Assembly (NCBI RefSeq): GCF_027595985.1
Contig: NC_073307.1
Coordinates: 45,300,594 to 45,364,593, forward strand
Direction: 5' to 3'
Source of the DNA: Sorex araneus
Lineage: Eukaryota; Chordata; Mammalia; Eulipotyphla; Soricidae
Length of the DNA stretch: 64,000 nt
The position numbers and the translations under genes were made by a program. Within the stretch, counting starts at the first letter, position 1. Every line of letters begins with the position of its first letter. This document shows, in pieces, positions 45,873 to 57,609 of this stretch. A model generated the notes under the pieces. That model worked only from the letters and a program-made list of their open reading frames with translations, did not search any database and had not been told where the DNA came from.

Positions 45873-46590
45873 TTTCTTTTACTTTTTTTAAAAACAAATT
45901 GAATGACTGAAATATAGTTACAAAGCTTTCATGTTTGAGTTTCAGTCATACAATGATCAAACACCCATTCCTCCACCAGTGCACATCTTCCACAACCAAT
46001 GTCCCCAGTATCCCCACACCCATCCCAACCCTCCCCCTGCCTCTATGGCAGGCAATTTACCCCATACTCTCTGTTTCTATGTTTGGACATTATGGTTTGC
46101 AATACAAATACTTAGAGGCTATCATGTTTGGTCTTTTATCTACTTTCAGCACACATGTCCCATCCCGACCCCTCCAACCATCATTGACTTAGCGATTCCT
46201 TCTCTATTCTAGAAGCCTTCTCCCCCAGCTCATGAGGCAGGCTTCCAACTATGAAACAATATTCCTAGCCCTTGTCTCTACTGTCCTTAGGTGTCATTCT
46301 CATTTTATATTATTATATATTCCACAAATGAGTGCAGTCATTCTATGTCTGTCTCTCTCCTTCTGACTCATTTCACTTAGCATGATAATCTCCATGACCA
46401 TCCCCTTGTAAGTAAATTTCATGACTTAATTTTTACTAACAGCTGCATAACAGCTGTGTAGATATACCAAAGTTTCTTTAACCAATCATCTGTTCTTGGG
46501 CACTTGTTTTTTTCCAGATTCTGGCTATTGTGAGTGCTGCAATAAACATACAATTGAGATGTTATTTCTACTGTGCTTTTTTGCACAAAA
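45873..46590 (-). repeat. L1 3' fragment with probable target-site duplication
   Basis: Antisense L1 3' UTR and ORF2 end (CCCATTCCTCCACCAGTGC, CTGACTCATTTCACTTAGCA, AGATATACCAAAGTTTC). Possible direct repeats ggtgttttct (45863-45872) and gatgttttct (46591-46600) flank it. Confidence 0.75.
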
Positions 46591-46600
46591 GATGTTTTCT

Positions 46601-47319
46601 AAAATAAATCACTTTCTTTCAAAAGCATCTTGTCATAAAATCAAGAAAATCAAGTAGTGGCCTCAGGTGTAACTGTGGGGTACTTTTTGATTGCTTTTTG
46701 GAAGAAGATAGATTTCTAGGGGGACAGTGAGTGATTATTTTTCTGAAAATTTGGAAATAGGCCAAATAAGTTTTAGAAACTCCGGTTTAAGCTATTGACG
46801 ATGATATTGGATTTGGCTAAGACTGTATGACTGGCAGAAGACCAGATAGACCACCCGACCACACAGATTTCTATTAATGTAAGAGTCTGAAGAGATTCCT
46901 AGAGTATTATTCTTCGGCACAGTCAACACATTTGAGCAGTAACAAACACTTTGGGGGTAAAAGGGAGCAATGTTTCTGTCTCTATATTATTCCATGTTTC
47001 TCTTGGTGAGTCTTGGTCCTGCTCTTTTGGAGTCACAATTTAACGCTTGTGAAAGAGAACTGAGCTTCGAAACTGAAAAACATGTTTTTACAAACACACT
47101 AAAATATTTTGTGGTGCTAGATTAGTCAGCATGTTCATAAAATCAAGTCCATGCCATAGTATAAAATAGGAATAATTTAACTACCTATTTTAAATGTAAA
47201 TTAAATTAAATGTGTTTAGTGCAACCAGTGAGATGAGGGGTGGGGTGGGAGTAGTGGTGAGAAAACCTTAAGATTAGAATTTTCAGGAAAGTACTACTGT
47301 TTATGTGGGTGTTTTCTTG
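46601..47319. other. unassigned intergenic sequence
   Basis: No recognisable element. Confidence 0.45.
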
Positions 47320-47700
47320 TTTCTATGATGAACTTTCCTCTTAATAATGCTTTCTCCCTGCCCCATATGTTTTGCTAGCTTCTATCTTTACTCTTGTTTG
47401 TTCCCAAGAAATATTAATTTCCTCTCTGATTCCCTTCTTAAACCACTGGTAGATCAGTAATAAGTTGTTTAATTTTCAATAGTTTCAGTTCACCCCCATT
47501 TCTATTGAAGATTAATTTTCATTTTCAAAGTCTCAGGACCTGAGAGGATAGCTGAAATGATTCAAATATTCTTGATTTTATGGAGATATGTTTTGTGACC
47601 CAGAATGTGGTCTATTTTAGAAAACATCCCTTATGTACTAGAGAAGAATGTGCACTCAACATTTTGGGACCCTCTATATTCTGTCAGGTCCATACCTTTT

Positions 47701-47880
47701 TTTTTTTGTTTTTTTTTGGGGGGGCCACATCCAGCAATGCTCAGGGGTCACTCCTGGCTCTGCACTCAGGAATTACCCCTGGCCATGCTCAGGGGACCAT
47801 ATGGGATGCTAGGAATCGATCCGGGTCGGCCGAGTGCAAGGCAAATGCCCTACCTGCTGTGCTATCACTCCAACCCCAAG
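47701..47880 (-). repeat. A-tailed SOR SINE inside old L1
   Basis: Target repeats gtccatacctttt (47688-47700) and gcccatatctttt (47881-47893). Confidence 0.88.
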
Positions 47881-48494
47881 GCCCATATCTTTTATTTCTT
47901 TCTTCAGGGACATTTATTCCTTCTTATATTGTTGCTTAGTATCCTACAATTTTTGTGCTATTGCCATTGTTTTCCTTTATACCTATTAGCATCTGTTTTA
48001 AATGTTTTGATGTAAGGTCATTGGGAACATATATATTTAGAAAAGTCAGTTCTTTTTTGGTGCACTGATTCATTGATCATTAATAGATGACTATCATGAT
48101 CCCTCATGCCCTTTTAAAACTTGAAGTCTGTTACCTGATATTAGTATGCCATTATTTTTTGTGTTGTTCATTTGTTTGAAACTTTTAAAATATCTTCTGT
48201 TCTTTTCAAAAGTTTTCTGGATCTCATCTTGGAACTGATTTTTTTTCTTCAACTGTTGGCACTTTGCCATTGGAGCCTTCCAGTGATTGTTTAAAAAAAT
48301 TATCTACCATAATCTTTACTTTTGTCACTTATGATTATAGTTTTATCATTTCTTCTCCTGCTTCCTTGTACTTGTACCATTGTTTTTTAAAAATCTTATT
48401 GGACATCTGCATTGCATTGTAGTGTCCTTAATGTTTTGCCTTAAAAGGTTGTAGAACTGACTTGTTCTGGTATAGTCTTCTGGGCTCCTATCTT

Positions 48495-49135
48495 TTTTTT
48501 TAATAAGAATTTTATTTTATTGAATCACCATGTGGAAAATTACAATGCTTTCAGGCTTAAGTCTCAATTATACAATGCTGAAACAACCATCCCTTCACCA
48601 GTGCCCATATCCCACCACCAAAAAAAAAGAAAAAACCCACACAGTACACCTCCCATCCCGCACCCTGCCCCTGCCTTGTAAATGATAAGTTTCACTTTAC
48701 TTTCTGTTTACTTTGGTTGCATTCAATATTTCAACACAAACCTCACTATTATTGTTTGGAGTACCCCACTAGAGTCAGACCTGTTATGAAGAGAAATGAT
48801 TTTGGTTTTGGATTTCTGTACTTTAACAACTAAGTCCAGGGAGATTTCTTCCAGATATTGGATCATTGCAAGCTTATAAACCCTATCTGTGGTCGTCATA
48901 ATATGGCGGTCACCATGCCCTTCATCCCTGGAAAGGAAGATGCAGAGAGAGAAATACCTTTCCCTTCCTGGGCAGGCATGGGGCCACGGCTTAGTTCTGA
49001 GGCTGGAGACATTCTGCGAGGAGCTACCCATGCCAAAAGTAGTTTATCTGGGTCTGGATTCACGCTCGTGCAGCTGCAAAGAGGCCACACACACACATGC
49101 AGCCCCCGGGGTCACATCACGGTGGCGGCCTGGGT
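48495..49135 (-). repeat. family X copy 2
   Basis: Short direct repeats tcctatctt (48486-48494 and 49136-49144) flank it. The 3' end matches copy 1, and the 5' part carries AATATGGCGG at 48900-48909. A frame of 102 codons on the complement is not recognised and differs from that of copy 4, so it is treated as non-coding. Confidence 0.75.
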
Positions 49136-49647
49136 TCCTATCTTGATTCTTTTGACTTAGTAGGTGTCCATTATTCTCTGGGATGAAGTTTTGATGTTTA
49201 GTCTTATAAGAACATTCTTAGTGATTCATATTCTAGAGGCAGTGAGGAATACCCTAGAACTGTGGATTTCCATGAGGGTATTGGTATCTTCAGAGGTTGA
49301 AGAAGTCTCACACCAGCGGCCACATGGTTCAGTATTCAGACAGTGTAGGTCAAGTTAGAGCTTCTTTCAATAACCTTTAGGCTTCTGTTAACTGGGACTT
49401 CATGACTGGGGTCCTTATATAACTCACAGGCACCCTCTCCATTGAACATTTACCTGAAAATTGGCAGGATTAGAGAAGCTGCTAGAATGCTGCAGGTAGG
49501 CTTGCCAACAACCTGGATTTGTCTGGGACTAGGGTTTGACTGAGTTTTAGGATAGGGTCCTGGTGTCCTTACCAGGTTGCAGGCTAACTCCACAAGGTAC
49601 CTGCTTCATGGGATGCTCACCTGATGATTAAATTCTACTGCTTCTTG

Positions 49648-49829
49648 GTTATTTTTTGCTTTTTGATTTTTGGGTCACACCTGGAGATGCACAGGGGTTA
49701 CTCCTGGCTCTGCACTCAGGTACCACTCCTGGTGGTGCTCAGGGGACCATATGGGATGCTGTGAATCAAAACTGGGTCAGCCGCGTGCAAGGCAAACGCC
49801 CAACCCGCTGTGCTATCGCTCCAGTCCCC
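49648..49829 (-). repeat. A-tailed SOR SINE
   Basis: Target repeats aattctactgcttcttg (49631-49647) and aattctactgtttcttg (49830-49846), one mismatch. Confidence 0.93.
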
Positions 49830-50230
49830 AATTCTACTGTTTCTTGACCAAACAGAATGAATTTAGGAGCTAGTGCCATATTGTAGAAAAGTCAGAAAAA
49901 TGGCGGGTCTAATCTATGTTAGATCTCAAATGTGGGTTCTCAGATCCGATATAGAATCTAAGATGAAGGGTTTTTCTTAAAGGATCTGGACCATGGAGAA
50001 GACAGCCATTGCTCCAGACACTCTGAAGATCAGAGAAGGAGGAACAGCCTTTCTCTTCCCTCCACTCTTCTACTAGTTTATCCTAATCAAACACAGGTGG
50101 CAAAGAAGTCTGGAAACAATTTTGAAAATGTGCCTTCCTATAGTACAAAACACTGAAGGGAAATATTAGAAATGGATTTGAAAGCAAACTGACAAATGCC
50201 AAGGACAGGTGAAGACACTGCTCTTTCAGT

Positions 50231-50465
50231 CACTGTCACTGTCACTGTCATTCTGTTGCTCATCGATTTGCTTGAGCGGGCACCAGTAATATCTTCATTG
50301 TGAGACTTGTTGTTACTGTTTTTGGCATATCGAATACGCCACGGGTAGCTTGCCAGCCTCTGGCGTGCAGGTGAAGTACTCTGGGTAGCTTGCTGGGTTC
50401 TCCGAGAGGGGCGGAGGAATTGAACCTGGGTCGGCCGCATGCAGGGCAAACGCCCCACCTTCTGG
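50231..50465 (-). repeat. SOR-long SINE
   Basis: Target-site duplication gctctttcagt at 50220-50230 and 50466-50476. The tail consists of repeated cactgt units (50231-50250), followed by CATCGATTTGCTTGAGCGGG. Confidence 0.93.
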
Positions 50466-50769
50466 GCTCTTTCAGTATTTTGTAAAAATGTCATAATGGA
50501 TCAAGGGAGGATGGTATCAACTCTCTACCTTTGTACTACACAAACTTGGCCCTATAAAGATTTTTGGCACATTAATGTTTCTGCTCTGGGACAGTACCTT
50601 GAAGAAACAGAAACAATTTCTGACAGATAAAACAATAGAAGTGGCAAAATTGAGTATACAAGGCAGTAATATGTATTCTTCTTAAACTAGTTGATGAAGT
50701 AGCAGGAAAATAATAAAATGGCAATTGCTAACCATGAACTCACAAAAATAAGTACTACATGACACAGAA

Positions 50770-51080
50770 AGTATTTATCTTAGTTTGGTAGAGTTATATC
50801 TTCTGTCTGCAATATTTTATCAAGTTCTCATAATAGCATCACTTCTTCAATTGGGGCCACAGTTTCTGATATTGGGTCATAAGAGGTCTTTGCATATTTC
50901 CTAAAAATATTTTGAGTCCCTCTTCAGTTGTGCAGAAACTATTCTCAAGTTTCTTTTTCACCATCTGGGCATGGGAGGCATCAGCAATTCTAAGAAATTC
51001 CATGACTCCTGCACACAGTAAGATCATCCTGGGGCCCATGTATGAGTCCTGGTTCTGGGTGCAACCCTGTCAGCATATTG
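50770..51080 (-). pseudogene. unrecognised protein-like frame, possible processed pseudogene or exon
   Basis: On the complement, a frame open from about 51075 to the TGA at 50839 reads as ordinary protein, with codon-like composition (QNQDSYMGPRMILLCAGVM, then MVKKKLENSFCTTEEGLKI and PLMTQYQKLWPQLKK). Another in-frame stop lies just 5' (near 51080), so no longer open frame exists here. No A-tail or target repeat was found. I do not recognise the family. It is about 1 kb upstream of SCGB3A2 on the opposite strand. Confidence 0.35.
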
Positions 51081-51278
51081 TTCCTGTCACTGGAATGAGC
51101 TACTGTTTATTATTATTATCACTATTATTATTTTGCTTGATTGCATGGGGTCAAACTGCCAGAATAGTTCAAAAAATGATATTCTAATGAGTCAACTAGT
51201 TTAAGTTGACAGGGTCTTGTAAAATTTTCTTCCTAAAGTCACATATCAAGGGACCATTAATTAATATTTCTATTTTAG

Positions 51279-51390
51279 ACGAAAATACCAATATTGTTGA
51301 TGAAAAGAGATCCGGAGCCACTGTTCAATGAGAGAGAACAGGGAGGCATACTCTGGGGTTCCCCCAAAGAACTGGAAGACACTGGAAAAG
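51279..51390 (+). other. exon-like segment upstream of SCGB3A2
   Basis: The acceptor-like tttctattttag ends at 51278 and the donor AAAAG|gtaagaa begins at 51391. The 112 bp between are open in one frame (TKIPILLMKRDPEPLFNERE and on to LEDTGK). It could be an alternative 5' exon or a chance pairing of sites. Confidence 0.3.
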
Positions 51391-51823
51391 GTAAGAAATC
51401 TTTCCATAGCACGTGTATAAATGAGGGTGTGGTGGACAAAGATGGATTCCAGAGAAATGTGGCACCAAATCCTTTCGTCTGAATCTGTATTATATCAGTG
51501 TGGATGTAGCCTCTGAATTACTTCTCTAACAGGGTAACTCTAAGGTAAGGTGGTTTTCCAAACTGTATAGAAAACACAGTAGGACAACAAAATTTTTATT
51601 CCTTTTAACCGCAATATGAAACAATAACTTCTATTTTTGACATGCTCCCAGGAAAAGTTTTAGAGCTGTTTGCCTCCCCTTTGACATGTCTGAAAGGGCT
51701 TGTGCAAGAGGCCCTTGAAAATGCTTTAAGTTCGGGGTTTGTTTCTCATGGGAAAATGAGGAAAGAAGAAAAGATCTACAATTTCTTTAGCAAAGTAGCG
51801 TGACTTTCATGTCTTTCACGGGG

Positions 51824-51878
51824 TGAGTCAAGTGGCTATGACTGAAACATGATTCCCCCCTCAGTGGGGCTATAATAT
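51824..51878 (+). promoter_or_regulatory. SCGB3A2 proximal promoter: AP-1-like site, TCAAGTG word and TATA-like box
   Basis: TGAGTCA at 51824-51830 is an exact AP-1 consensus. TCAAGTG at 51828-51834 overlaps it and contains the CAAG core bound by NKX2-1, a known activator of secretoglobin genes in lung. TATAATAT follows at 51871-51878, about 125 bp before the ATG, placing a cap site near 51900. The words are visible; their use is inferred from family knowledge. Confidence 0.4.
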
Positions 51879-52000
51879 GCCTGGGAGGTGAAGTGACTGC
51901 TGTACTTTGCACAGCAGGGGGACCTGTGGTTGGTGGATTCACTGGGTTTTCCACTTCAGTTTTAAACTCCAGGTTAATATAATATCACAGGTTATCTGTC

Positions 52001-55000
52001 ATGAAGCTGGTAACTGTGTTCGGGCTGGTAATGCTCAGCATTTGCACATACTCTGGTAAGTAGTTGGAATATATGGTTTTGCTACTTTTCTACTAGAAGG
52101 AATCTTACTAAGAAGCCAAAGTTCTCAGGGGACTATGGTAGAGGGAGTTTTAGAGCTGGTGAGCAGTAAAGTCAGAAGGAATTTGAGAGGCCCTCCCAAA
52201 CCAAATTCCAAGTGGTGAACCCATATAAATACCTCTGTTCATTCTACATAAGAAGTTGACCAACTCCCACTGGGGTGAACAAAGCACATTTTGTGGTTGA
52301 ATATCTGTGATTATAGTTTTATTGGTTTATTTTAAAATCTAAGTTGAAATTTTTGAATTTCTTTTACAAAAAAGTTTTAAAACGTTAGAATTTAAAAATT
52401 TTATGACTTTGAAACTATATGGAGTCCTTCCTGATTTGATTTCTAGTCAGGCATGTTTCTAAATTGATTCCCAATTTAAGATATAGTTACACTTAACTTT
52501 TCACTCACACTGGAGCGATAGCACAGCAGGTGGGGCATTTGTCTTGCATGCGGCCGGCCAACCCAGTTTAATTGGGAGAACCCAGCAAGCTACCGAGATT
52601 ATCCCACCTGCACGGCAGAGCCTGGCAAGCTACCTGTGGTATATTTGATATGTCAAAACCAATAACAACAAGTCTCACAATGGAGACGTTACTGGTGCCC
52701 ACTCGAGCAAATAGATGAACAATGGAATGACAGTGCTACAGTGCTGCCTTTTCACTCAATAGGTATTTATTAAATGGCTATAATATGCTGGGTGCTGAAA
52801 AGCAGAAGATGACTCTGGCTTGAATTAGTCATTACTAATTGTTTTCATGGTATGTATGTCAGAGGTAATGTGAATTCTATAGAAACCCTTATAATGCTAG
52901 ATTATTATAATGTATAATTTCATTTGAAAAAAAGAGAACTCTGTGAGGGTACAAAGAGGAAAACAGTTGAATTTCCAAGTGGAATATAGAACCTGGCTTA
53001 GTGGAACAGAAATGGGTATATTGTTTTGGGAAGGAGTCACTCTAACTATATGGAAATTATATTTGAATACATATTTAAAATGCATAATTCTGGCCACTAC
53101 TCATTCAGAGAAAGTTTTGAGAGTTTTGAATTGTACACCCAGAGCAGGCACTAACCATTTACAAAGTCAGGATATAAATAATGAGAACAAAGTGCTGCAA
53201 TGGAACTTTGGCTTGTTAACTTTTGTTGAACTTTTGAGCAAATTTGTGGCTTTATAAGTTTTGCTGCTTTTGTTATCTAGTATAATATTGATGTATAGAG
53301 GAGGCAGCAGAAGGGTGGGTAGAGAGAAAAACATATTTCCCTATTCAGAGAATTTTGTAAGGAAAACTGATAGTAGAAGATGAACGAAAGGTAGATATAT
53401 AGACTCTCTTTATTCTATGAATTGAGGAATAAAAAGATTCCAATGGAAAATAAACTCTGTACTCAGGGTTTTATTCAGCAGAACAATGTATGTAGTTATG
53501 TGTGTGCTTGTGTGCTTATACCTATATACATATATATGTACATCTATATACACAATAGATTTATATATACTATTGAGATTGAGAATAGGCTTCATAAAAA
53601 TATGCCAGAGTGGTACTTTAATTATTTAAAATTAAATTTTCTTAAGAGAGGGTCAGTGTAAGAGGAACACTCTAACCTTTCTCCATCCTGAGAGCAAGGA
53701 GCAAATCTCTCCTGTGAGAGTATTATGCTGTGACTGGAAGCTGAGAGATTTCCTTATTGGCAGAGATGGGGAATTAAGGGCTGAGAAAACTATGCTAACC
53801 AGACTGGATTTACTTGCTTGCTACAAAAACTTCACAAGTTTACTGTCTCTTTAGTTGTGTATAGACTAACTGCTTTGTTTATTTTGCAAGAATAATGTTC
53901 ATGGGGTCTCTGTGCACTCAAATTTCCTGTCACTTTCTCTGTTTATCTGTCTTGTATCAACTTAATTAACCATTAAAAACCAAGAGGCGTCTGGCTCTTT
54001 CCAGACAATAGGCAAACTGTGCCTTGTATAAAATATATATTACATGTATTTTGCTCATTCTCTACTCCTTTTCTCTGACTCACTATATATATAAAATTTC
54101 TCCTTCTAAATCCAGAAATATGGAATACAGTTGTTTTATATAAAAGCCTTACTAACACTTCAATGATCTCAGAAAAAAAAAAGACTAATTAGTATGGCAC
54201 TCAAAGCTTTGAAAACTCTTACCTCACTTGAATTTTGCAGCCTTTCTCTTCTTTTCCCTCTTTGCATGTCCAGGAATTCTTTTATTTTTTGGGGGGTCAC
54301 ACTTGGCAATGCACAGGGGTTACTCCTGGATCATGCATTCAGGAATCACTCCTGGCGGTGCTTGGGGGACTATGGGATGCTGGGAATCAAACCTGGGTCA
54401 GTAGTGTGCAAGGCAAATGCCCTACCCGCTGTGCTATAGCTTCAGCCCCATGTTCTGAAATTCTTTGCTGCAAAATATCTGTGAAAAAGGTTTCACCATC
54501 CGGCATATGTACTAACATCTTAGTGCTTTTGTTAAAAATATTTCTTCTTTTAAAAAATAGAGCTCATTTTTTGGACCTGATGATCCTGATGTTTATTTGA
54601 GATATAGCTCTAGAAAACTTCTACTAGGAAGATTCCTGCAACATTCTTTCACCCAATGGTTAGTCTTCCCTTCTTTTGTGTTCCCATTACATTTTATCCA
54701 TAATATTTGCACTGCACGTGCCTCTCTGTGACATGCACATATACCCACTTTGTTTTCTAGACTCTGTGAGTCATCTGAATTGAGAATCCTGTCCTTATTC
54801 ATCTAGAATAGGTGCTCCAAATTGGTATAAAGTCAGTGCTCAATTATGTTTGTCAAACTGAGTTGAATTGGTTAAGGACAGTTTTCTGAACCAGTAGGAT
54901 CACTCATGTCTTGAAGTAGAGGTTCAGTGTAGTATCACCTCATTTAGCTTCAAAATCATATTTTTGTGAACCAGCTACATGTCATATACATCCATTATAA

Positions 55001-57481
55001 GTCAACCACAGTTATATATGTATATGTATATGTGTATATATATGTAGAGAGAGAGTCTTACTATATGCCAAGGCTTGTCTGAGACATGAGTTCAAGTAAA
55101 ATAATGCACCTAGATTCTTTGTTATCCTGGAATCTATATTTCAGAGAGAAAAAGAAATAAAACAAAACGTTTAATGATTTTAGGTAGTTGTAATAAAAAT
55201 CTAAAAATAAAGGATAACTGATAGGGTCTTTTTGAAATGTAACATTTGAAGATAAATTAAATAAAGTTAGGAAGGTAAATATGTAGTTTCTGGGGGAGAG
55301 AGATTACAGGGAGAGTGGAACAATGGTACATAAGCTTGAGGCAAGAGTTCTCAGAGCAAATGGGAACAAAGATGGAGGGAAGGTCATTCAAATGATGGCA
55401 ATGGTGTTGGAACATCAAAAACCCATGACTGTATTATGAACAATCCTGTAAGCCATGGTGTTTAAGAAAAGGTTTTTTTCTTAAAAAAAAATGAAGATGA
55501 CTGGTGCTATAGTGCAGCTATGAAAGGACACAGTAGGAGAAGATGAATTACAGACAGGAGGGGAAGGTGCCTGCTCAAATGGATTTTTGTTTTTAATCCT
55601 GCAGCCACAGCCTTTTTCATCAACAGTTTGCCACTTCCTGTTGACAAAGTCTTACCTCTGGACACAATTCTCCCTTCCCTGGACCCATTAAGGAACCTAC
55701 TGAGAACTCTGGGAATTTCTGTTGAACACCTGGTGGCAGGATTGAAGAAATGTGTGGATGAGCTGGGACCAGAGGCATCTGAGTCTGTGAAGAAACTGCT
55801 GGTAACTACCGCTTGTGAGACTAGGTTGTTAAAGAATAGGACTTAGTCATTCTGAGTACTCCCACTCCCATCACTACATCCCCACCCCATCTTGTTCCCA
55901 CTTGTGAACAGATATCTCTCTTTATATTCATATCAACTTGCATGTCCTGAATATCAAGTAAGTGCAATAACTACACTTGGACAATGAATTTTTTTAATTA
56001 TAGGGACCACCCACAGTGAATGTAGGAGCCCCCCATGGGTAATATATGTGATCTACCACCTAAATAAAACCCCTGGGATCCTAAGACAAAGCTTGTTGGG
56101 TGGAGAGCTCCTCCCTCTGAGTTATGGAAACTCACAGGCCAGTCATGGTGATGGTTGGTCAACTGAAGGGAGAGTTCAATACTCAGGTCCAGAAGTGTTG
56201 GTGGGCACTAGGACCATGTCCTGTGATACTCAAAAAGGAATTTTTGTTTCAAAAATAGTTTTTTAGTTAAAGAACTGTGACATACTCAGTTATTGATAGT
56301 TGAGTTTTAGGCATATAATATTTCAATAACAGCCCCTCTAACAGTGCTTCCATACTCCATATCCCTGACGCCCTGTTCCATGCTCCACTCGACACCTTGA
56401 GAGGCACGTTGCAAAGTTGGTGGTTGCAGATTAGATTTCATGTTTTCAGTGTTGTTAAGTCTGTGCTTGGATATAACTATATCACTGTACCACATCACCA
56501 GTGTGGTGATCTGGAGCCCTGACTCCTGTTCCTGGTCCCATTTCTCAACTTATTCCCTTCCTCTTTGATTTCATTTTTAAGAAAAAATTTAAATTTAATA
56601 TCTGCGAGATAGATCATTACAAAGCTTTTATTACTGAGTTTCAGTCATACACCCACCCCTCCACCAGTGTACCTTTCCCACCACCAGTGAACTCCCTTGA
56701 TTCTTTCCCTGTCTGTCCTCCTCCCCTAAATTCTGGAGCCAAGGGTGCTCTATACACCACAGGTATGTGAGAAAATCCTGTGTTTTTTTTTTTAACTTCT
56801 CCTGGCTTACTACACTCAACATGATATCTTCTAGTTCCAACCATGTTGCAGCAAATTGCATGATTTCATTGTTCCTTATAGTTGCATAGTATTTCATTGT
56901 GTATATATTACCACATCTTCATAATTCATTCATCTAATATTGGATATATGGGTTGATTCCATATTTTAGCTATTATACTTTCATAAGTACAGTAAGTACA
57001 AAAGTGCAGAAATGAATAAGGGTGTGCCTATGTCCAAAAAAAAGCTTTTAATTAATTAATTAATTAATTAATTAATTAATTAATTAATTGAATTACTATG
57101 TGGAAAGTTACAAAGCTTTCGGGCTTAAGTCTCAGTTACACAATGCTCAAACACTTCACCAGTGCACATATTCCACCACCAAGAACCACAGTAAACCTCC
57201 CCCTCAGCCCCCACCCCTCAGCTCTCCACCCCGCCTGTGTAGCTGATAAATTTCGCTTTACTTTCTCTTTACCAAAAAAAGCTTTTCAATGAGTAATGTA
57301 ACTCAATGTTTCAGTGGTAACTTTGCCATTTTCCATTTTGGATTTCTGACAGGGAAATGGTGACAAAAATAGGTTGGTAAGAGGGTCTACTTTTGGAAAT
57401 AGGTTAATAACAAGTAAGCTAACCTTATTTTTCATTCTTGTGTTTTCTGTCTTTCAGGAGGCCTTATCATTTTTGGTGTGA
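52001..57481 (+). CDS. SCGB3A2: SCGB3A2, secretoglobin family 3A member 2 (UGRP1), three coding exons
   Basis: Coding exons are 52001-52055 (55 nt), 55605-55801 (197 nt) and 57458-57481 (24 nt, ending in TGA). They total 276 nt and encode 91 aa. Splice sites are TCTG|gtaag, gcag|CCAC, CTG|gtaac and ttcag|GAG. Residues 1-21 form a signal peptide (MKLVTVFGLVMLSICTYS plus ATA). The secretoglobin helical body follows, with DPLRNLLRTLGISVEHL, the single conserved body cysteine at position 68 (LKKCVDELGPEASESVKKLL) and the C-terminus EALSFLV. Human SCGB3A2 has 93 aa; the loss here is two residues in the proline-rich stretch before the first helix. The family protein is secreted by airway club cells as a disulfide-linked dimer. 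Intron 1 contains a TSD-flanked SOR-long SINE and an A-tailed SOR. Intron 2 contains an old L1 3' piece and family X copy 3. Confidence 0.97.
52508..52747 (+). repeat. SOR-long SINE in SCGB3A2 intron 1
   Basis: Target-site duplication cttttcactca at 52497-52507 and 52748-52758. The insertion is 450 bp downstream of SCGB3A2 exon 1. The B-box region is damaged (ccagtttaattggg). Confidence 0.92.
52759..54264. other. SCGB3A2 intron 1, unassigned part
   Basis: AT-rich intronic sequence with a short TA microsatellite near 53518-53570. No other element recognised. Confidence 0.5.
54283..54448 (-). repeat. A-tailed SOR SINE in SCGB3A2 intron 1
   Basis: Target repeats catgtccaggaattcttt (54265-54282) and catgttctgaaattcttt (54449-54466), three mismatches. 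Confidence 0.88.
54467..55604. other. SCGB3A2 intron 1, 3' part
   Basis: A TA tract at about 55010-55060 and an old A-rich retroposon-like end near 55470-55490; otherwise unassigned. Confidence 0.45.
56570..56965 (-). repeat. old L1 3' fragment in SCGB3A2 intron 2
   Basis: TCAGTCATACACCCACCCCTC, then CTTCTAGTTCCAACCATGTTG and GCATAGTATTTCATTGTGTA, is antisense L1 3' UTR plus ORF2 end (frame remnant MKYYATIRNNE on the complement). Confidence 0.7.
57050..57273 (-). repeat. family X copy 3, strongly 5'-truncated, with expanded (TTAA)n tail
   Basis: Target-site duplication aaaaaaagctttt at 57037-57049 and 57274-57286. Only the L1-like 3' 180 bp remain. The tail has become about ten attaattaa-type tetranucleotide repeats (57050-57090). 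It lies in SCGB3A2 intron 2, about 180 bp before exon 3. Confidence 0.85.
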
Positions 57482-57603
57482 TAGAAGCATAAAAGGAGAG
57501 TGGAGGTGGAATAAGGGTGATTCTCCCCTTCACTTTGGCTGATAGTTATTCTATATAATTATAAATCAACCATCATAGAATGTAGTGAACCCTGAAAGGA
57601 ATG

Positions 57604-57609
57604 AATAAA
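57604..57609 (+). terminator. SCGB3A2 polyadenylation signal AATAAA
   Basis: AATAAA lies 123 nt after the stop codon in a short 3' UTR (57482 to about 57625). No other canonical signal lies between it and the stop. Confidence 0.85.

Larger units (their letters stand above)
47320..49620 (-). repeat. old L1 body interrupted by a SINE and a family X copy
   Basis: Antisense L1 ORF2 words (GGAGATATGTTTTGTGACCC, GAATGTGGTCTATTTTAG, GAAGAATGTGCACTCAAC; then GAAGTCTGTTACCTGATAT near 48123) continue on both sides of the inserts at 47701-47880 and 48495-49135. Sequence after 49145 is weaker and its end is uncertain. Confidence 0.55.
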
